Assembly (NCBI GenBank): GCA_025056175.1
Contig: JANWWK010000019.1
Location: 1 to 59,232, forward strand
From: Anaerolineales bacterium
Lineage (GTDB): Bacteria > Chloroflexota > Anaerolineae > Anaerolineales > Villigracilaceae
Direction of reading: 5' to 3'
Length of the DNA stretch: 59,232 bases
The position numbers and the translations under genes were made by a program. Below, piece by piece: positions 1 through 8,848 of the stretch (position 1 is the first letter of the stretch; every line of letters begins with the position of its first letter). A model generated the notes under the pieces. The model ran no database searches, had not been told where the DNA came from, and saw only the letters and a program-made list of their open reading frames with translations.

Positions 1-137
1 CACCCTAACCCTCTCCCAAAGGGAGAGGGAAACGGCCGCAAATCGGCGATGTCGCTGCCAAAAGCGGCAAAAATCTGGGCCATTTCTCCCCTCTCCCTAC
101 GGGAGAGGGGCCGGGGGTGAGGGAGGCTAGATAGTTA
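1..137. repeat. REP-like palindromic repeat region (left part cut)
   Basis: Two C-rich/G-rich palindromes are visible. One lies at about 9-30 (CCCTCTCCC / GGGAGAGGG). The second spans about 87-123 and ends in GGGGCCGGGGGTGAGGG followed by a TAGATAGTTAC tail at 128-138. A related element with the same G-rich arm and a tail ending in TAGTTAC occurs at 35090-35162, so this is a dispersed repeat family. The left boundary may lie before the window. No coding capacity is seen. Confidence 0.6.
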
Positions 138-147
138 CAAAAATATC

Positions 148-176
148 AAAATCCCGCCTGAAAAGCGGGATTTTTT
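148..176 (+). terminator. Rho-independent terminator upstream of the mrp operon
   Basis: The stem AAAATCCCGC (148-157) pairs with GCGGGATTTT (165-174), followed by a run of T (171-176). It probably ends transcription from a gene before the window and insulates the mrp promoter directly after it. Confidence 0.8.
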
Positions 177-189
177 CTCATTTGTTTGC

Positions 190-195
190 TAAAAT
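190..195 (+). promoter_or_regulatory. -10 box TAAAAT of mrpA, leaderless geometry
   Basis: TAAAAT ends 7 nt before the mrpA ATG at 203, so the transcript would begin at or within a base or two of the start codon. No Shine-Dalgarno sequence is present, and the -35 region falls inside the terminator stem and is weak. Confidence 0.45.
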
Positions 196-202
196 ACGCC
201 CC

Positions 203-3106
203 ATGACCGAATCCATCCTGTTGCTGCCTCTCCTGTTGATTGTTCTCGGTCTGCCTGTGGTATTTCTCTTGCGGCGCATGGGATTGACCAACCCCAAGGC
301 AGGCTGGCTTCTTTCCACTTTTCCGCTTGCTGCTTTTTTCATTCTGCTTTACGCATACACGCTCTTGCCTCACGGCAAGCCGTTGTTTTTCCGCCTGCCC
401 TGGATTCCCTCGTTAGGACTGAACTTCTCCCTATACCTGGATGGGCTTGCCGCACTGTTCGGTCTCATCATCACGGGAATCGGAGCGCTGGTGGTTTTAT
501 ACACGGGTTATTACTTCGATGACGCGCATCCAACCAGGCCAACGTCCGGTGAAACGCACAAAAGCTCACTCGAAGTTCGCTTCTTTGCTTATATTCTGCT
601 CTTCATGCTCGCCATGTTGGGCGTGGTGTTGGCTGGTGACTTCATCACGATGTTCATCTTCTGGGAAGGAACGAGCATCTCATCGTTCCTTCTTATCGGG
701 TACAAGTACAAAGATGAAGCAGCGCGCAAAGGGGCATTCAAATCGCTGTTCATTACCGGTGGTGGGGGCATTGCCCTGCTGGCAGGATGCTTATTCGTCA
801 TTCACCTGACCGGCAGTGCCGACTGGAACACGGTCATTGCCGGGCGAGAATTGCTCACCAACAGCCCACTCTACCCGGCCTTCTTCACACTGATTGTGTT
901 TGGTGCATTCACCAAAAGCGCGCAGTTCCCGGCACACATCTGGCTGCCAGAAGCCATGAGCGCGCCCACCCCCGCCAGCGCTTTCCTGCACTCAGCCACA
1001 ATGGTCAAGGCGGGCATCTATCTGCTGGCGCGGCTTAACCCGGCCCTGGGCGGCACCGATTTATGGTTCTGGGTTCTCTCGGGGTTCGGCCTCATCACCA
1101 TGCTGGCAGGTGCCTATTTAGGCAGCAAGCAAAACGACCTGAAACCGCTGCTGGCTTACTCCACCGTTTCGCAGTTGGGCGTTTTGGTTGCCCTCATCGC
1201 CCAGCAAAGCGAAATTGCTTTCAAGGCGCTGGTCATCAGCATTCTGGCACACGCGCTCTACAAATCGGCGCTGTTCATGGCGGCAGGCATTATTGACCAC
1301 GAAACCGGCACGCGCGATTTGCGTCAACTGGGTGGCTTGCGAAAGCAAATGCCGATACTGTTTGCCATCACCAGCATCGCCGCGCTCTCGATGGCTGGCC
1401 TGCCGCCGCTGTTCGGCTTTCTGGCAAAAGAGACGTTACTGGCTTCGGCAACCCACCCGGGTCTGCCACCCATCATAGATAGTCTGTTTCCTCTCACAAC
1501 CGTCCTGGCAGGCGCATTGATTCTGTTTCAGGCAGCCATTCTGGTCTGGGGCGTTTTTCTCGCGCCACCGGCAGACCCGAAACACCCTCCGCACGGTCAT
1601 GACCCCCGTCCGGGCTTCTGGCTGCCGCCGGCCATCCCGGCCTTACTCTCCTTGCTGATCGGCATTACCCCGATTGAACCGGCCTTCCTGGCAAACTTCC
1701 TGGCCGATTCGGCCAAAGCCGCCTATGGTGCCAAAGTCAAAGTGTCTCTGGCGTTGTGGACGGGTATCAACGTACCACTCCTGCTATCCATCGTGGCCGT
1801 GTCGCTGGGTGCTGCCCTGTTCTGGCAGAGAAACCGCCTGCGCGCCGCGCTGATGACCTTCCTGCCCGACCTGACGGTGAACAGGCTGTACGACTGGACT
1901 CTGCGCGGGTTGGATTGGCTGGCAAAAACGGCCACTCACCTGCAGGGTGGACAGGTGCGCGTCTATCTGCGTGTCATTGCCATCAGCGCGGTTTCACTGT
2001 ATCTTTTACTGGGCGGCTTTCCTCCGCTTTCCCTCTTGCCATCCCCTCAATGGAATCTGCATGGATTGAACGGCCTGCGGGCTTTTTCTCTGGTGATTAT
2101 GGCCGTTGCGGCGCTCTCCACAATTTTCCTGCGGCGCGACCTGTTCTCTGTCCTCGCGCTGGGCGTGGTTGGCTTGAGCGTTGCCGTTTGGATGGCACTC
2201 GAACCGGCGCCTGATGTGGCGCTGGTGCAGGTGGTGGTAGATATTCTCACCACCGTCATCCTGATTCTGGGCCTGAATGCCATCCCCCGCAAACAGCGTG
2301 ACCGCGCCAACGAACTCCTGCACAGCCGACGCGGCATGACACGGGACTGGTTCGTAGCAGGGATATTCGGGCTGGCAGTTGCCCTGACGACTTTCACCGC
2401 GCTGGAACTGCGTCCACGTGAAAGCCTGGTTTCCCCCTACTATGCCGAAAACGCCAAACCGATGACCGGGGCCAAAGACATCGTGGGCGCAATTGTGGTA
2501 GATTTTCGCGGCTCAGATACACTCATCGAAATCATGGTGTTCGGCATGGCCGGAGTGGCAATCTACACCTTATTTCACTTTGGGGCGCGCAAACCCGGTG
2601 AGGCCTCCACGCAGGAGACCCTTCAAACGCTGCCCGCCAGAATGCCGAGAGGCATTTACGCCCTCCCCACCTCCCCGCTCCTGCACACCCTGGCCTATGT
2701 GATGCTGCCATTGGCCTTCTTATTAGGCGCAACACACATGATGTACGGTCACGACCAACCGGGGGATGGGTTCACAGCGGGCGTCATCATCAGTCTGGCA
2801 ATTGCAATGTGGTACATCGTGTTTGGCTACCAGGAAACACGCCGCAAATTGACCTGGCTGAACCGCAACAACCTGGTAGCCACCGGTCTAACCCTGGCGC
2901 TCTTAAACGCCCTGCTCGGCGTGGCGCTGGGAGAAGGCTTTTTCGCCCCAGTCAATTACGGCGACCGGCTTTCTTTGCCGCTCCCGCCCGGTTTTTCGCT
3001 GAGCAGTGCCTTCCTGTTCGAGGTTGCTATTTGTCTGACGGTGATGGGCGCAGCAACGCTGATGATTGACAACTTAGGACGCATCCGTGAGGACGAAAAC
3101 GCATGA
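203..3106 (+). CDS. mrpA: Mrp-type Na+/H+ antiporter subunit A fused to MrpB
   Basis: This is the large membrane subunit of the multisubunit Mrp (Mnh/Pha) cation/proton antiporter, which exchanges cytoplasmic Na+ for external H+. The 967-residue protein is almost entirely transmembrane. The N-terminal part (about 1-600) is NuoL/complex I-like, with the conserved central stretch around HIWLPEAMSAPTPASAFLHS. The C-terminal part from about residue 820 (LAYVMLPLAFLLGATHMMYG, then HDQPGDGF) is an MrpB domain. The gene is therefore an A-B fusion like PhaAB of rhizobia, and no separate mrpB follows. I chose ATG 203 over TTG 182 because a -10 box lies at 190-195. It overlaps mrpC by ATGA. The order A(B)-C-D-E-F-G is complete, so the complex should be functional. 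Confidence 0.93.
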   Translation: MTESILLLPLLLIVLGLPVVFLLRRMGLTNPKAGWLLSTFPLAAFFILLYAYTLLPHGKPLFFRLPWIPSLGLNFSLYLDGLAALFGLIITGIGALVVLYTGYYFDDAHPTRPTSGETHKSSLEVRFFAYILLFMLAMLGVVLAGDFITMFIFWEGTSISSFLLIGYKYKDEAARKGAFKSLFITGGGGIALLAGCLFVIHLTGSADWNTVIAGRELLTNSPLYPAFFTLIVFGAFTKSAQFPAHIWLPEAMSAPTPASAFLHSATMVKAGIYLLARLNPALGGTDLWFWVLSGFGLITMLAGAYLGSKQNDLKPLLAYSTVSQLGVLVALIAQQSEIAFKALVISILAHALYKSALFMAAGIIDHETGTRDLRQLGGLRKQMPILFAITSIAALSMAGLPPLFGFLAKETLLASATHPGLPPIIDSLFPLTTVLAGALILFQAAILVWGVFLAPPADPKHPPHGHDPRPGFWLPPAIPALLSLLIGITPIEPAFLANFLADSAKAAYGAKVKVSLALWTGINVPLLLSIVAVSLGAALFWQRNRLRAALMTFLPDLTVNRLYDWTLRGLDWLAKTATHLQGGQVRVYLRVIAISAVSLYLLLGGFPPLSLLPSPQWNLHGLNGLRAFSLVIMAVAALSTIFLRRDLFSVLALGVVGLSVAVWMALEPAPDVALVQVVVDILTTVILILGLNAIPRKQRDRANELLHSRRGMTRDWFVAGIFGLAVALTTFTALELRPRESLVSPYYAENAKPMTGAKDIVGAIVVDFRGSDTLIEIMVFGMAGVAIYTLFHFGARKPGEASTQETLQTLPARMPRGIYALPTSPLLHTLAYVMLPLAFLLGATHMMYGHDQPGDGFTAGVIISLAIAMWYIVFGYQETRRKLTWLNRNNLVATGLTLALLNALLGVALGEGFFAPVNYGDRLSLPLPPGFSLSSAFLFEVAICLTVMGAATLMIDNLGRIREDENA

Positions 3107-3435
3107 ATCTGATAACCGCTCTTGTGATTGGCACGTTGTTTGCTGCCGGAATTTACCAGATTTTGCGCCGCAACGTGATTCGCGCCGCCATTGGCTTAGC
3201 GCTCATTTCGAATGCCATCAACCTGTACCTCTTCAGCATGGGCACTTACAACGGCCTGGCCGCCGCGTATACCACCGCGACTGAACAAATCAGTGACCCC
3301 TTGCCGCAGGCGCTTGTTCTCACAGCCATCGTCATCAGCGCCGGAGGCTTTGCCTTCGTTCTCGGCCTGCTTTACGTCCTTTCCACCCGCTACAAAACAA
3401 GTGATAGCGATGAAATCAACGGATTAAAGCACTAA
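3103..3435 (+). CDS. mrpC: Mrp antiporter subunit C
   Basis: A small NuoK-like membrane subunit of the Mrp complex, 110 residues with three predicted helices. The family-typical segment ALISNAINLYLFSMG is followed by the DPLPQALVLTAIVISAG motif that is diagnostic for MrpC/MnhC. Its start overlaps the mrpA stop (ATGA), which implies translational coupling. Length is normal for the family. A 63-bp spacer containing a short repeat separates it from mrpD. Confidence 0.93.
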   Translation: MNLITALVIGTLFAAGIYQILRRNVIRAAIGLALISNAINLYLFSMGTYNGLAAAYTTATEQISDPLPQALVLTAIVISAGGFAFVLGLLYVLSTRYKTSDSDEINGLKH

Positions 3436-3471
3436 CAGAAAAAGCCCGCAGGCCGCACCTGCATAGACAAC

Positions 3472-3501
3472 CCGATTACTATCCTGAACCGATAACCGAT
3501 G
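3472..3501 (+). repeat. Short 7-bp-phased repeat before mrpD
   Basis: The spacer between mrpC and mrpD reads CCGATTA, CTATCCT, GAACCGA, TAACCGA and runs into the ATG of mrpD (ACCGATA ACCGATG). No Shine-Dalgarno sequence can be seen here. Comparable 7-bp-phased repeats precede pgk, metA and ileS. Confidence 0.4.
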
Positions 3502-4977
3502 ACCTCCTATTGGCTTCTCCCCCCGCTTCTGCTTCCGCTGGCAGGTGTGCCGCTCACCCTGGCGCTGCGGAAATACCCCCGCTCGCAACAGATTGCCGCA
3601 CTGCTGGTGATGTTTGCGGCCCTGCTCTCCACGCTCACCTTGCTGAGGCAGGTTTTGCGCCATACCGCGCTCACACTGCAACTCGGCGCATGGCCTTTCC
3701 CCTTCGGCATCAGCCTGACAGCCGATTTACCGGGGACTTTTATGCTCACCATGAGTCATCTGGTTCTCATGGCCGGCTTTCTGTATGCCGCCGGTTCAAC
3801 CGAAAAAGTCACCCGCTACCCCACTTTCTACACCTTGTTTTTTGCTCTGGCAGCCGGGCTGAGCGGGGCCTTTCTCACCGGCGACCTGTTCAACCTGTTC
3901 GTCTTTGCCGAAATCATCGTCATCTCGGGTGCGGCGCTCACCGCCAACGCAGACGAACCCGCCGGGGTCGAAGCTGCATACAAATATTTTTACATCTCTA
4001 CGCTGGCTGCAATGTTCTTCCTGCTGGGAGTCGGCGCGCTGTATGCCGCCTATGGCACGCTCAACCTGGCCGATTTAGCCCGCCAGATTGCTTCCACTCC
4101 GCTTTCCCCCTTAGCGCTGGCCGGATTGGCTTTTCTCGCCGTCACCTTTTTCATCAAAAGTGCTGCCGTCCCGTTCCACTTCTGGCAACCCGATTTCCAC
4201 GCCGCCGCACCGACCGCAATCAGCGCCATGCTCTCGTCGTTGGTGGTCAAAGTCGGTGTCTATGGGTTCTTGCGCCTGACCACCCTGCTTTTTCCCACCG
4301 TCAGCCTGCTGAAAACCCTGCTCGTGCTGGTCGGCATTGCGGGGGTAGTGTACGGCGGCTTTGGCGCCGCCGGGACGCACAACGCCAAGCGGATGCTGGC
4401 TTATTCTACCCTGGCACAAATTGGCTTTATCCTGGTTGGACTGGGATGGGGGACACCCTTCTCGATTGCCGCTGCGCTGGTGTTCGCTTTCAACCATGCC
4501 CTCATCAAAGCAGCCATGCTGATGCTGGCCGGGGCAATGGCAAGCCGCGCGGCGGTCAAATCAGCTTCGTTTAGCGTAGTCGTTGGGGTGGGCAAATACC
4601 ATCCGTTTGCCGGTATTCTGTTTTTGCTTGGCGGCATGGCCCTGGCAGGCATTCCACCCCTGAACGGATTTGTGAGCAAATTCCTGATTTTCTGGAGCGG
4701 ACTGGACTCGGCCAACTACCTCTCTCTTGCCGTTCTTGGCCTGGCAAGCATTCTCACGGTGACCTACGTCATCCGTGCTTTTATGCGCATCTGGTTTGAG
4801 ACCAACCCCGAAGCCAAACCAAAAGCCGGTGATAGTCTGCTTGCGCCTGCGCTCCTGATTGCCCTCAGCCTGGTGCTGGGCATTTGGGCCGACCCGCTTA
4901 TCGTCCTGGCGCAAACATCAGCCCAATGGCTGAATGACCCGCAAAATTACATCCGCTGGGTCATTGGGAGTGGATGA
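3499..4977 (+). CDS. mrpD: Mrp antiporter subunit D
   Basis: A NuoN/NuoM-like proton-channel subunit of the Mrp antiporter. The 492-residue protein has about 14 predicted membrane helices. It carries the family stretches FNLFVFAEIIVISG, FFIKSAAVPFHFWQPDFHAA and AYSTLAQIGFILVGLG, which contain the charged residues used in ion translocation. Length is typical for MrpD (about 490). The start ATG is preceded by repeat DNA rather than a good ribosome binding site, so coupling to mrpC translation is possible. The operon context leaves little doubt about its role. Confidence 0.93.
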   Translation: MTSYWLLPPLLLPLAGVPLTLALRKYPRSQQIAALLVMFAALLSTLTLLRQVLRHTALTLQLGAWPFPFGISLTADLPGTFMLTMSHLVLMAGFLYAAGSTEKVTRYPTFYTLFFALAAGLSGAFLTGDLFNLFVFAEIIVISGAALTANADEPAGVEAAYKYFYISTLAAMFFLLGVGALYAAYGTLNLADLARQIASTPLSPLALAGLAFLAVTFFIKSAAVPFHFWQPDFHAAAPTAISAMLSSLVVKVGVYGFLRLTTLLFPTVSLLKTLLVLVGIAGVVYGGFGAAGTHNAKRMLAYSTLAQIGFILVGLGWGTPFSIAAALVFAFNHALIKAAMLMLAGAMASRAAVKSASFSVVVGVGKYHPFAGILFLLGGMALAGIPPLNGFVSKFLIFWSGLDSANYLSLAVLGLASILTVTYVIRAFMRIWFETNPEAKPKAGDSLLAPALLIALSLVLGIWADPLIVLAQTSAQWLNDPQNYIRWVIGSG

Positions 4978-5031
4978 TACTCCGTTCCTTTCCACGAGCA
5001 TCTCCCTGCGTTTGCATTCCTTCTTCCCGCT

Positions 5032-5514
5032 ATGCGCTTCCTGCAAATTTCCTTCCCCCTTTTTCTGGTATATCTGGCCCTGACCGGAAATTTAACCCTT
5101 CCTAACCTGGTGATGGGTGCGCTCATCTCGTCGGGTATCACGCTGCTTTTGCCACCCATCGCGTTGCCGCCCTTTTCGTTCAGCCGCCTGCCGACCTTTC
5201 TCTGGGCCGGGCTGCGCTATGTGTTCGTTGTGGCCTGGGATGTCATCAAAGGCACTTATAGCACTGCCAAAATCGTCCTGGACCCCAAACTTCCCATCCA
5301 GCCGGGCATCATTGCAATTCCCTCCGGCACCAAAACCGAATTGGGAACCGCGCTCTCGGCACACGCAATCACCCTCTCCCCCGGTGAAATGGTGATTGCC
5401 ATTGATGAAGACGGAGTGATGTACACGCACTGCTTGAACGTAGAGGACTCTGCCCGTTTCGTGGCTGAAGCCCAATCTCTGCGTAAAAACTTATTGAGCA
5501 AGATGTTCGAGTAA
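5032..5514 (+). CDS. mrpE: Mrp antiporter subunit E
   Basis: A 160-residue subunit with two N-terminal helices (FLQISFPLFLVYLALTGNLT and the following hydrophobic stretch) and a soluble C-terminal domain. The family motif LGTALSAHAITLSPGEMVIA at about 103-122 identifies MrpE/MnhE. It lies 54 bp after mrpD. MrpE is needed for full antiporter assembly. Size and order match other mrp operons. Confidence 0.92.
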   Translation: MRFLQISFPLFLVYLALTGNLTLPNLVMGALISSGITLLLPPIALPPFSFSRLPTFLWAGLRYVFVVAWDVIKGTYSTAKIVLDPKLPIQPGIIAIPSGTKTELGTALSAHAITLSPGEMVIAIDEDGVMYTHCLNVEDSARFVAEAQSLRKNLLSKMFE

Positions 5515-5538
5515 CTTCCAAAAGCGAGAAACAAGCGT

Positions 5539-5814
5539 ATGCAACAGATACTGACCATCACCATCTGGATTGTACTTGCCGCCCACCTTCTGATGGCATT
5601 TGCCGCCGTCTGGCAAACCTTACGCGGCGAGAACGCCGTGACGCGGCTGGCCGGTTTAGACCTGACCTCGACCCTGACGATTGCCGTCCTGGTCGTCATC
5701 TCCATCATCCGCCAAAGCAGCATTTTTATAGATGTAGCCATTGCTGCCGCGGCCTTAGGGTATCTTTCGACCGTTGCGCTCGCCAAATACATTTCAGACC
5801 AGAAAGTGTTTTAG
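5539..5814 (+). CDS. mrpF: Mrp antiporter subunit F
   Basis: A small hydrophobic protein of 91 residues with three predicted helices. The core LRGENAVTRLAGLDL resembles the 'P..DR..ALD' core of the MrpF/MnhF family, although the expected Asp in that core is not obvious here. The position between mrpE and mrpG, the length and a 24-bp spacer all fit. It is assigned mainly from operon order together with hydropathy. Confidence 0.88.
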   Translation: MQQILTITIWIVLAAHLLMAFAAVWQTLRGENAVTRLAGLDLTSTLTIAVLVVISIIRQSSIFIDVAIAAAALGYLSTVALAKYISDQKVF

Positions 5815-5815
5815 C

Positions 5816-6169
5816 ATGAACCTGTTGTTGCAAATTGCGGCGCTCCTTTTCCTGGTCACAGGCACAGCCGTCTCGTTCATCGGCGTCATTGGGTTTCTGC
5901 GCATGCCCGATGTCTATACCCGTCTGCACGCAACCGGCAAAGTGAGCGTGTTCGGGCTGGTATTCCTTTTGCTGGCCGCCGATATTTTGACCCCTCTGGC
6001 AACCTGGAAAGCCCTGCTGCTGATTTTCTTCGTTTTACTGGCTGCGCCCTCCATCTCGCATTCGATTGCTTCAGCAGCTTATCGAATTGGCGTGCCGGTC
6101 AATGGCAAAAGAGACGACCTGGCGCCAAAAGTACATCAAAGCGCGCGGAAACCACGCAACCATGCGTAA
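5816..6169 (+). CDS. mrpG: Mrp antiporter subunit G
   Basis: A 117-residue membrane subunit with three helices. The characteristic MrpG segment GFLRMPDVYTRLHATGK is present at about residues 26-42. I chose ATG 5816, one base after the mrpF stop, over an upstream in-frame ATG at 5774 that would overlap mrpF by 41 bases. The polar tail after residue 90 is longer than in many MrpG proteins, and its last codons overlap the start of yvcK. Confidence 0.9.
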   Translation: MNLLLQIAALLFLVTGTAVSFIGVIGFLRMPDVYTRLHATGKVSVFGLVFLLLAADILTPLATWKALLLIFFVLLAAPSISHSIASAAYRIGVPVNGKRDDLAPKVHQSARKPRNHA

Positions 6170-7478
6170 ATGGTTCCTGTCCTTCCGCAACGAACTGGCA
6201 GGGCTGATGCTTTGGCTGACACCGGGTTTGGGTGTCAAACGCTGGCTGTTGATGTTGCTGACCGGCATCACCTTTCTGGGAGTGGGGGTTGCCTACTTTT
6301 TGCTGGATGTGTACCGTACTGCACCGGAAAGTGAGTTTCTGAACTTTGTAGATGTGGCCACCCTGCGCTTTTGGCCGCGCCCGGTACGCGTGGCGGTGTT
6401 CCTGCTCATCGGCTTTGGGCTGGTAGTTTGGGGCATTGCCGGCCTGAACCGCGCTCTGCTCAATCCCTTCTTGCGTCCCGGCCAACGGTTGGTGGACCAG
6501 ATTGCAGTTCATCGCCGCCGCGAGCGCGGTCCACGCGTGGTGGTGATGGGCGGTGGACATGGGCAATCCACCCTTCTACGCGGCCTGAAACACCACACCA
6601 ACAACATCACGGCCATCGTCACCGTAGCAGATGATGGCGGCTCTTCGGGCAAATTGCGCCAGAATTTGGGCATCTTGCCGCCGGGCGACATTCGCAACTG
6701 CCTGGCAGCGCTTTCCAACGACGAGGCCATGCTCACGCAGTTGTTTCAATATCGCTTTTCCGATGCTTCGGGGCTGGGCGGCCATTCCTTCGGCAACCTG
6801 TTCATCTCGGCGCTGGCCGACCTGACGGGCAGTTTCGAGGAAGCCGTAGCCGAATCGGGACGGGTGCTTTCGGTCAACGGACGGGTTTTGCCTGCCACGT
6901 TGCATGATGTACGCCTGATTGCGGATGTGCAACTGCCCAATTCGGTGCAGGAAGTACGCATCGAAGGCGAGAGCCGCATCCCCGAAGCGCAGGGACGAAT
7001 CCGGCGGGTGTATCTGGAGCCAAACAACCCGGCTGCCTTCCCACCTTCCATCAAATCCATCCTGATGGCTGAGATGGTGGTTGTTGGACCGGGCAGTCTG
7101 TACACCAGCCTGCTCCCCACGCTGCTGGTTCCCGATTTGGTTGCTGCGTTGCGCGCCAGCAAAGCCCTGAAGGTGTATGTCGTCAATATCGCCACCCAGC
7201 GCGGAGAGACGAGCGGCTACCATGTCAGTGACCATGTGGCGGCGCTGGAAGCCCATATTGGCCCCGATTTGTTCGATGTCATCGTGTGCAACAATGCCTG
7301 CGAAAAACCCCTCCCCCCCGGCGTGGACTGGGTGAAAATAGATGCGGCTGCCGCACGCTACCCGATTTACGCCGCCAACCTGATAGACGATGAACAACCC
7401 TGGCGGCACGATTCGCTTAAGCTGGCCCAGGTGTTGATAGACCTGCTCTACGAACGTACCGGCCCGCTGGCCGAATAA
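6162..7478 (+). CDS. yvcK: YvcK/CofD-like gluconeogenesis factor
   Basis: A member of the YvcK (GNGF) family. These are UDP-sugar-binding, CofD-like proteins required for growth on gluconeogenic carbon sources and for correct cell shape in Bacillus. The protein has two N-terminal membrane segments (about 25-48 and 72-95), then the Rossmann-like domain beginning VVVMGGGHGQS and the family signatures TVADDGGSSGKLR, PPGDIRNCLAALS and GGHSFGNLF. The N-terminal membrane anchor is absent in Bacillus YvcK. I chose ATG 6162, which overlaps mrpG by 8 bases; in-frame starts at 6066 and 6102 would lie inside mrpG. Its place at the end of the mrp operon suggests co-transcription with the antiporter. Confidence 0.88.
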   Translation: MRKWFLSFRNELAGLMLWLTPGLGVKRWLLMLLTGITFLGVGVAYFLLDVYRTAPESEFLNFVDVATLRFWPRPVRVAVFLLIGFGLVVWGIAGLNRALLNPFLRPGQRLVDQIAVHRRRERGPRVVVMGGGHGQSTLLRGLKHHTNNITAIVTVADDGGSSGKLRQNLGILPPGDIRNCLAALSNDEAMLTQLFQYRFSDASGLGGHSFGNLFISALADLTGSFEEAVAESGRVLSVNGRVLPATLHDVRLIADVQLPNSVQEVRIEGESRIPEAQGRIRRVYLEPNNPAAFPPSIKSILMAEMVVVGPGSLYTSLLPTLLVPDLVAALRASKALKVYVVNIATQRGETSGYHVSDHVAALEAHIGPDLFDVIVCNNACEKPLPPGVDWVKIDAAAARYPIYAANLIDDEQPWRHDSLKLAQVLIDLLYERTGPLAE

Positions 7479-7647
7479 AACCGCCGCGCGGCGACCTTCC
7501 ATCCGCACCCCGTCTGTCGGAGTGAGGCAGGCCAGACAACCAGAAATCCACTTAAAATTTCCCTGAAACCCGAGAAAAAGCAACCAGATTTTGTTGTAGA
7601 ATAGGCAAAGCGTCCAGCGACTGGGCGAACTCCACGCAACAATGTGG

Positions 7648-7653
7648 TAAAAT
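7648..7653 (+). promoter_or_regulatory. Probable -10 box of gap
   Basis: TAAAAT lies 50 bp before gap and gives a leader of about 43 nt ending in a strong GAGGAGG ribosome binding site (about 7690-7696). The -35 region is not recognisable. A second TAGAAT at 7597-7602 is an alternative. Confidence 0.4.
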
Positions 7654-7702
7654 CTTAATTGTGTAAAAAATCACAAACCATCAACCCTGAGGAGGTTTCG
7701 TT

Positions 7703-8761
7703 ATGACTATCAAAGTTGGTATCAACGGCTTTGGCCGCATCGGCCGTCAGGTTCTCAAGGCAATTCGCGACCGCTACCCGCAGGAATTGGAAGTGGTGGC
7801 CTTCAACGACATCGGCGATATGAAGACGATGGCGCATCTGCTCAAGTATGACTCGAACTACGGTCGTTTCGATGGCACGGTGGAAGCCACCGAGGATGGT
7901 CTGTTGATTGACGGCAAACTGGTGAAAGCCTTCAAGGAAACCGACCCGGCCAACATCCCCTGGGGCAGCCTGGGTGTGGATATCGTCATCGAATCCACCG
8001 GTCTGTTCACTATCAAAGAAGACGGCGTGAACAAAAAAGGCAAAGTGGTCAAGGGCGCAGTCAACCACATCACGCACGGCGGCGCCAAGAAAGTCATCAT
8101 CTCGGCCCCTGCCGAAGGGGAAGACATCACCATCGTGATGGGCGTCAACGAAGACAAATATGACCCGGCCAATCATCACGTCGTCTCGAACGCTTCCTGC
8201 ACCACCAACTGTCTGGCGCCCGCCGCCAAAGTGGTGCATGACCGGCTGAAAATCAAGCGCGCGTTCATGACCACCGTCCACGCCTACACCAACGACCAGA
8301 AGATTCTCGACCTGCCCCACTCCGACCTGCGCCGTGCCCGCGCCGCCGCAATGAGCATCATCCCCACCACGACCGGTGCGGCCAAAGCGGTTGCGCTCGT
8401 CATCCCCGACCTGAAAGGCAAGTTCGATGGCTACGCGCTGCGCGTCCCGACCAGCACCGTTTCGGTGGTAGATTTCACCGCCGAAGTGGAAACCGAAACC
8501 ACCACCGAAGAGCTGCGCCAGATGTTCCGCGAAGCCGCTAAAGAGCCGCGCTTCCAGGGCATTCTGCAGGCAGTGGATGAACCACTCGTCAGCATTGACT
8601 ACAAGGGCGACCCGCACTCCTCCAGCGTAGACCTGCCCTTTACGATGGTGCTGGGCAAAGAAAAGAGCAGTTTCATCAAGGTCGTCACCTGGTACGACAA
8701 CGAATGGGGCTACTCCTGCCGCACCGCCGATTTGGCTGCATTGATGGCAAAATCGCTGTAA
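7703..8761 (+). CDS. gap: Type I glyceraldehyde-3-phosphate dehydrogenase
   Basis: It oxidises glyceraldehyde 3-phosphate to 1,3-bisphosphoglycerate with NAD(P) in glycolysis, and runs in reverse in gluconeogenesis. The 352-residue protein starts with the nucleotide-binding motif [12 protein letters not shown]. It has the active-site signature [10 protein letters not shown] with the catalytic Cys, and ends with the [11 protein letters not shown] segment. The GAGGAGG ribosome binding site is 6 nt before the ATG. It is slightly longer than most bacterial GAPDHs (330-340). pgk follows and the pair forms a glycolytic operon. Confidence 0.97.
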   Translation: MTIKVGINGFGRIGRQVLKAIRDRYPQELEVVAFNDIGDMKTMAHLLKYDSNYGRFDGTVEATEDGLLIDGKLVKAFKETDPANIPWGSLGVDIVIESTGLFTIKEDGVNKKGKVVKGAVNHITHGGAKKVIISAPAEGEDITIVMGVNEDKYDPANHHVVSNASCTTNCLAPAAKVVHDRLKIKRAFMTTVHAYTNDQKILDLPHSDLRRARAAAMSIIPTTTGAAKAVALVIPDLKGKFDGYALRVPTSTVSVVDFTAEVETETTTEELRQMFREAAKEPRFQGILQAVDEPLVSIDYKGDPHSSSVDLPFTMVLGKEKSSFIKVVTWYDNEWGYSCRTADLAALMAKSL

Positions 8762-8775
8762 GGGGTATCTGAGCA

Positions 8776-8832
8776 ATCGGTTATCCAGTCAGAAACAGAT
8801 AAGCCAGAGAAACAGATAACTGGATAACCGAT
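8776..8832 (+). repeat. 7-bp-phased inverted repeat between gap and pgk
   Basis: A 14-bp perfect inverted repeat made of two heptads, ATCGGTT-ATCCAGT (8776-8789) and ACTGGAT-AACCGAT (8819-8832), encloses two direct copies of AGAAACAGATAA (8791-8802 and 8808-8819, period 17). The arms can form a hairpin in the gap-pgk transcript just before the pgk ribosome binding site. No T-run follows, so it is not a standard terminator. Confidence 0.6.
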
Positions 8833-8848
8833 AAAACAGGAGCTGACG

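Noticed and set aside
3510-4574. 354-codon frame inside mrpD
   Set aside because: Out-of-frame shadow of mrpD, which has all family motifs.
7655-8776. Long open frame of 373 codons antisense to gap
   Set aside because: Mirror of the strong codon bias of gap; no protein family features, and the gap assignment on the other strand is certain. The same applies to antisense frames at 8789-9940, 6576-7583 and 43781-45238.
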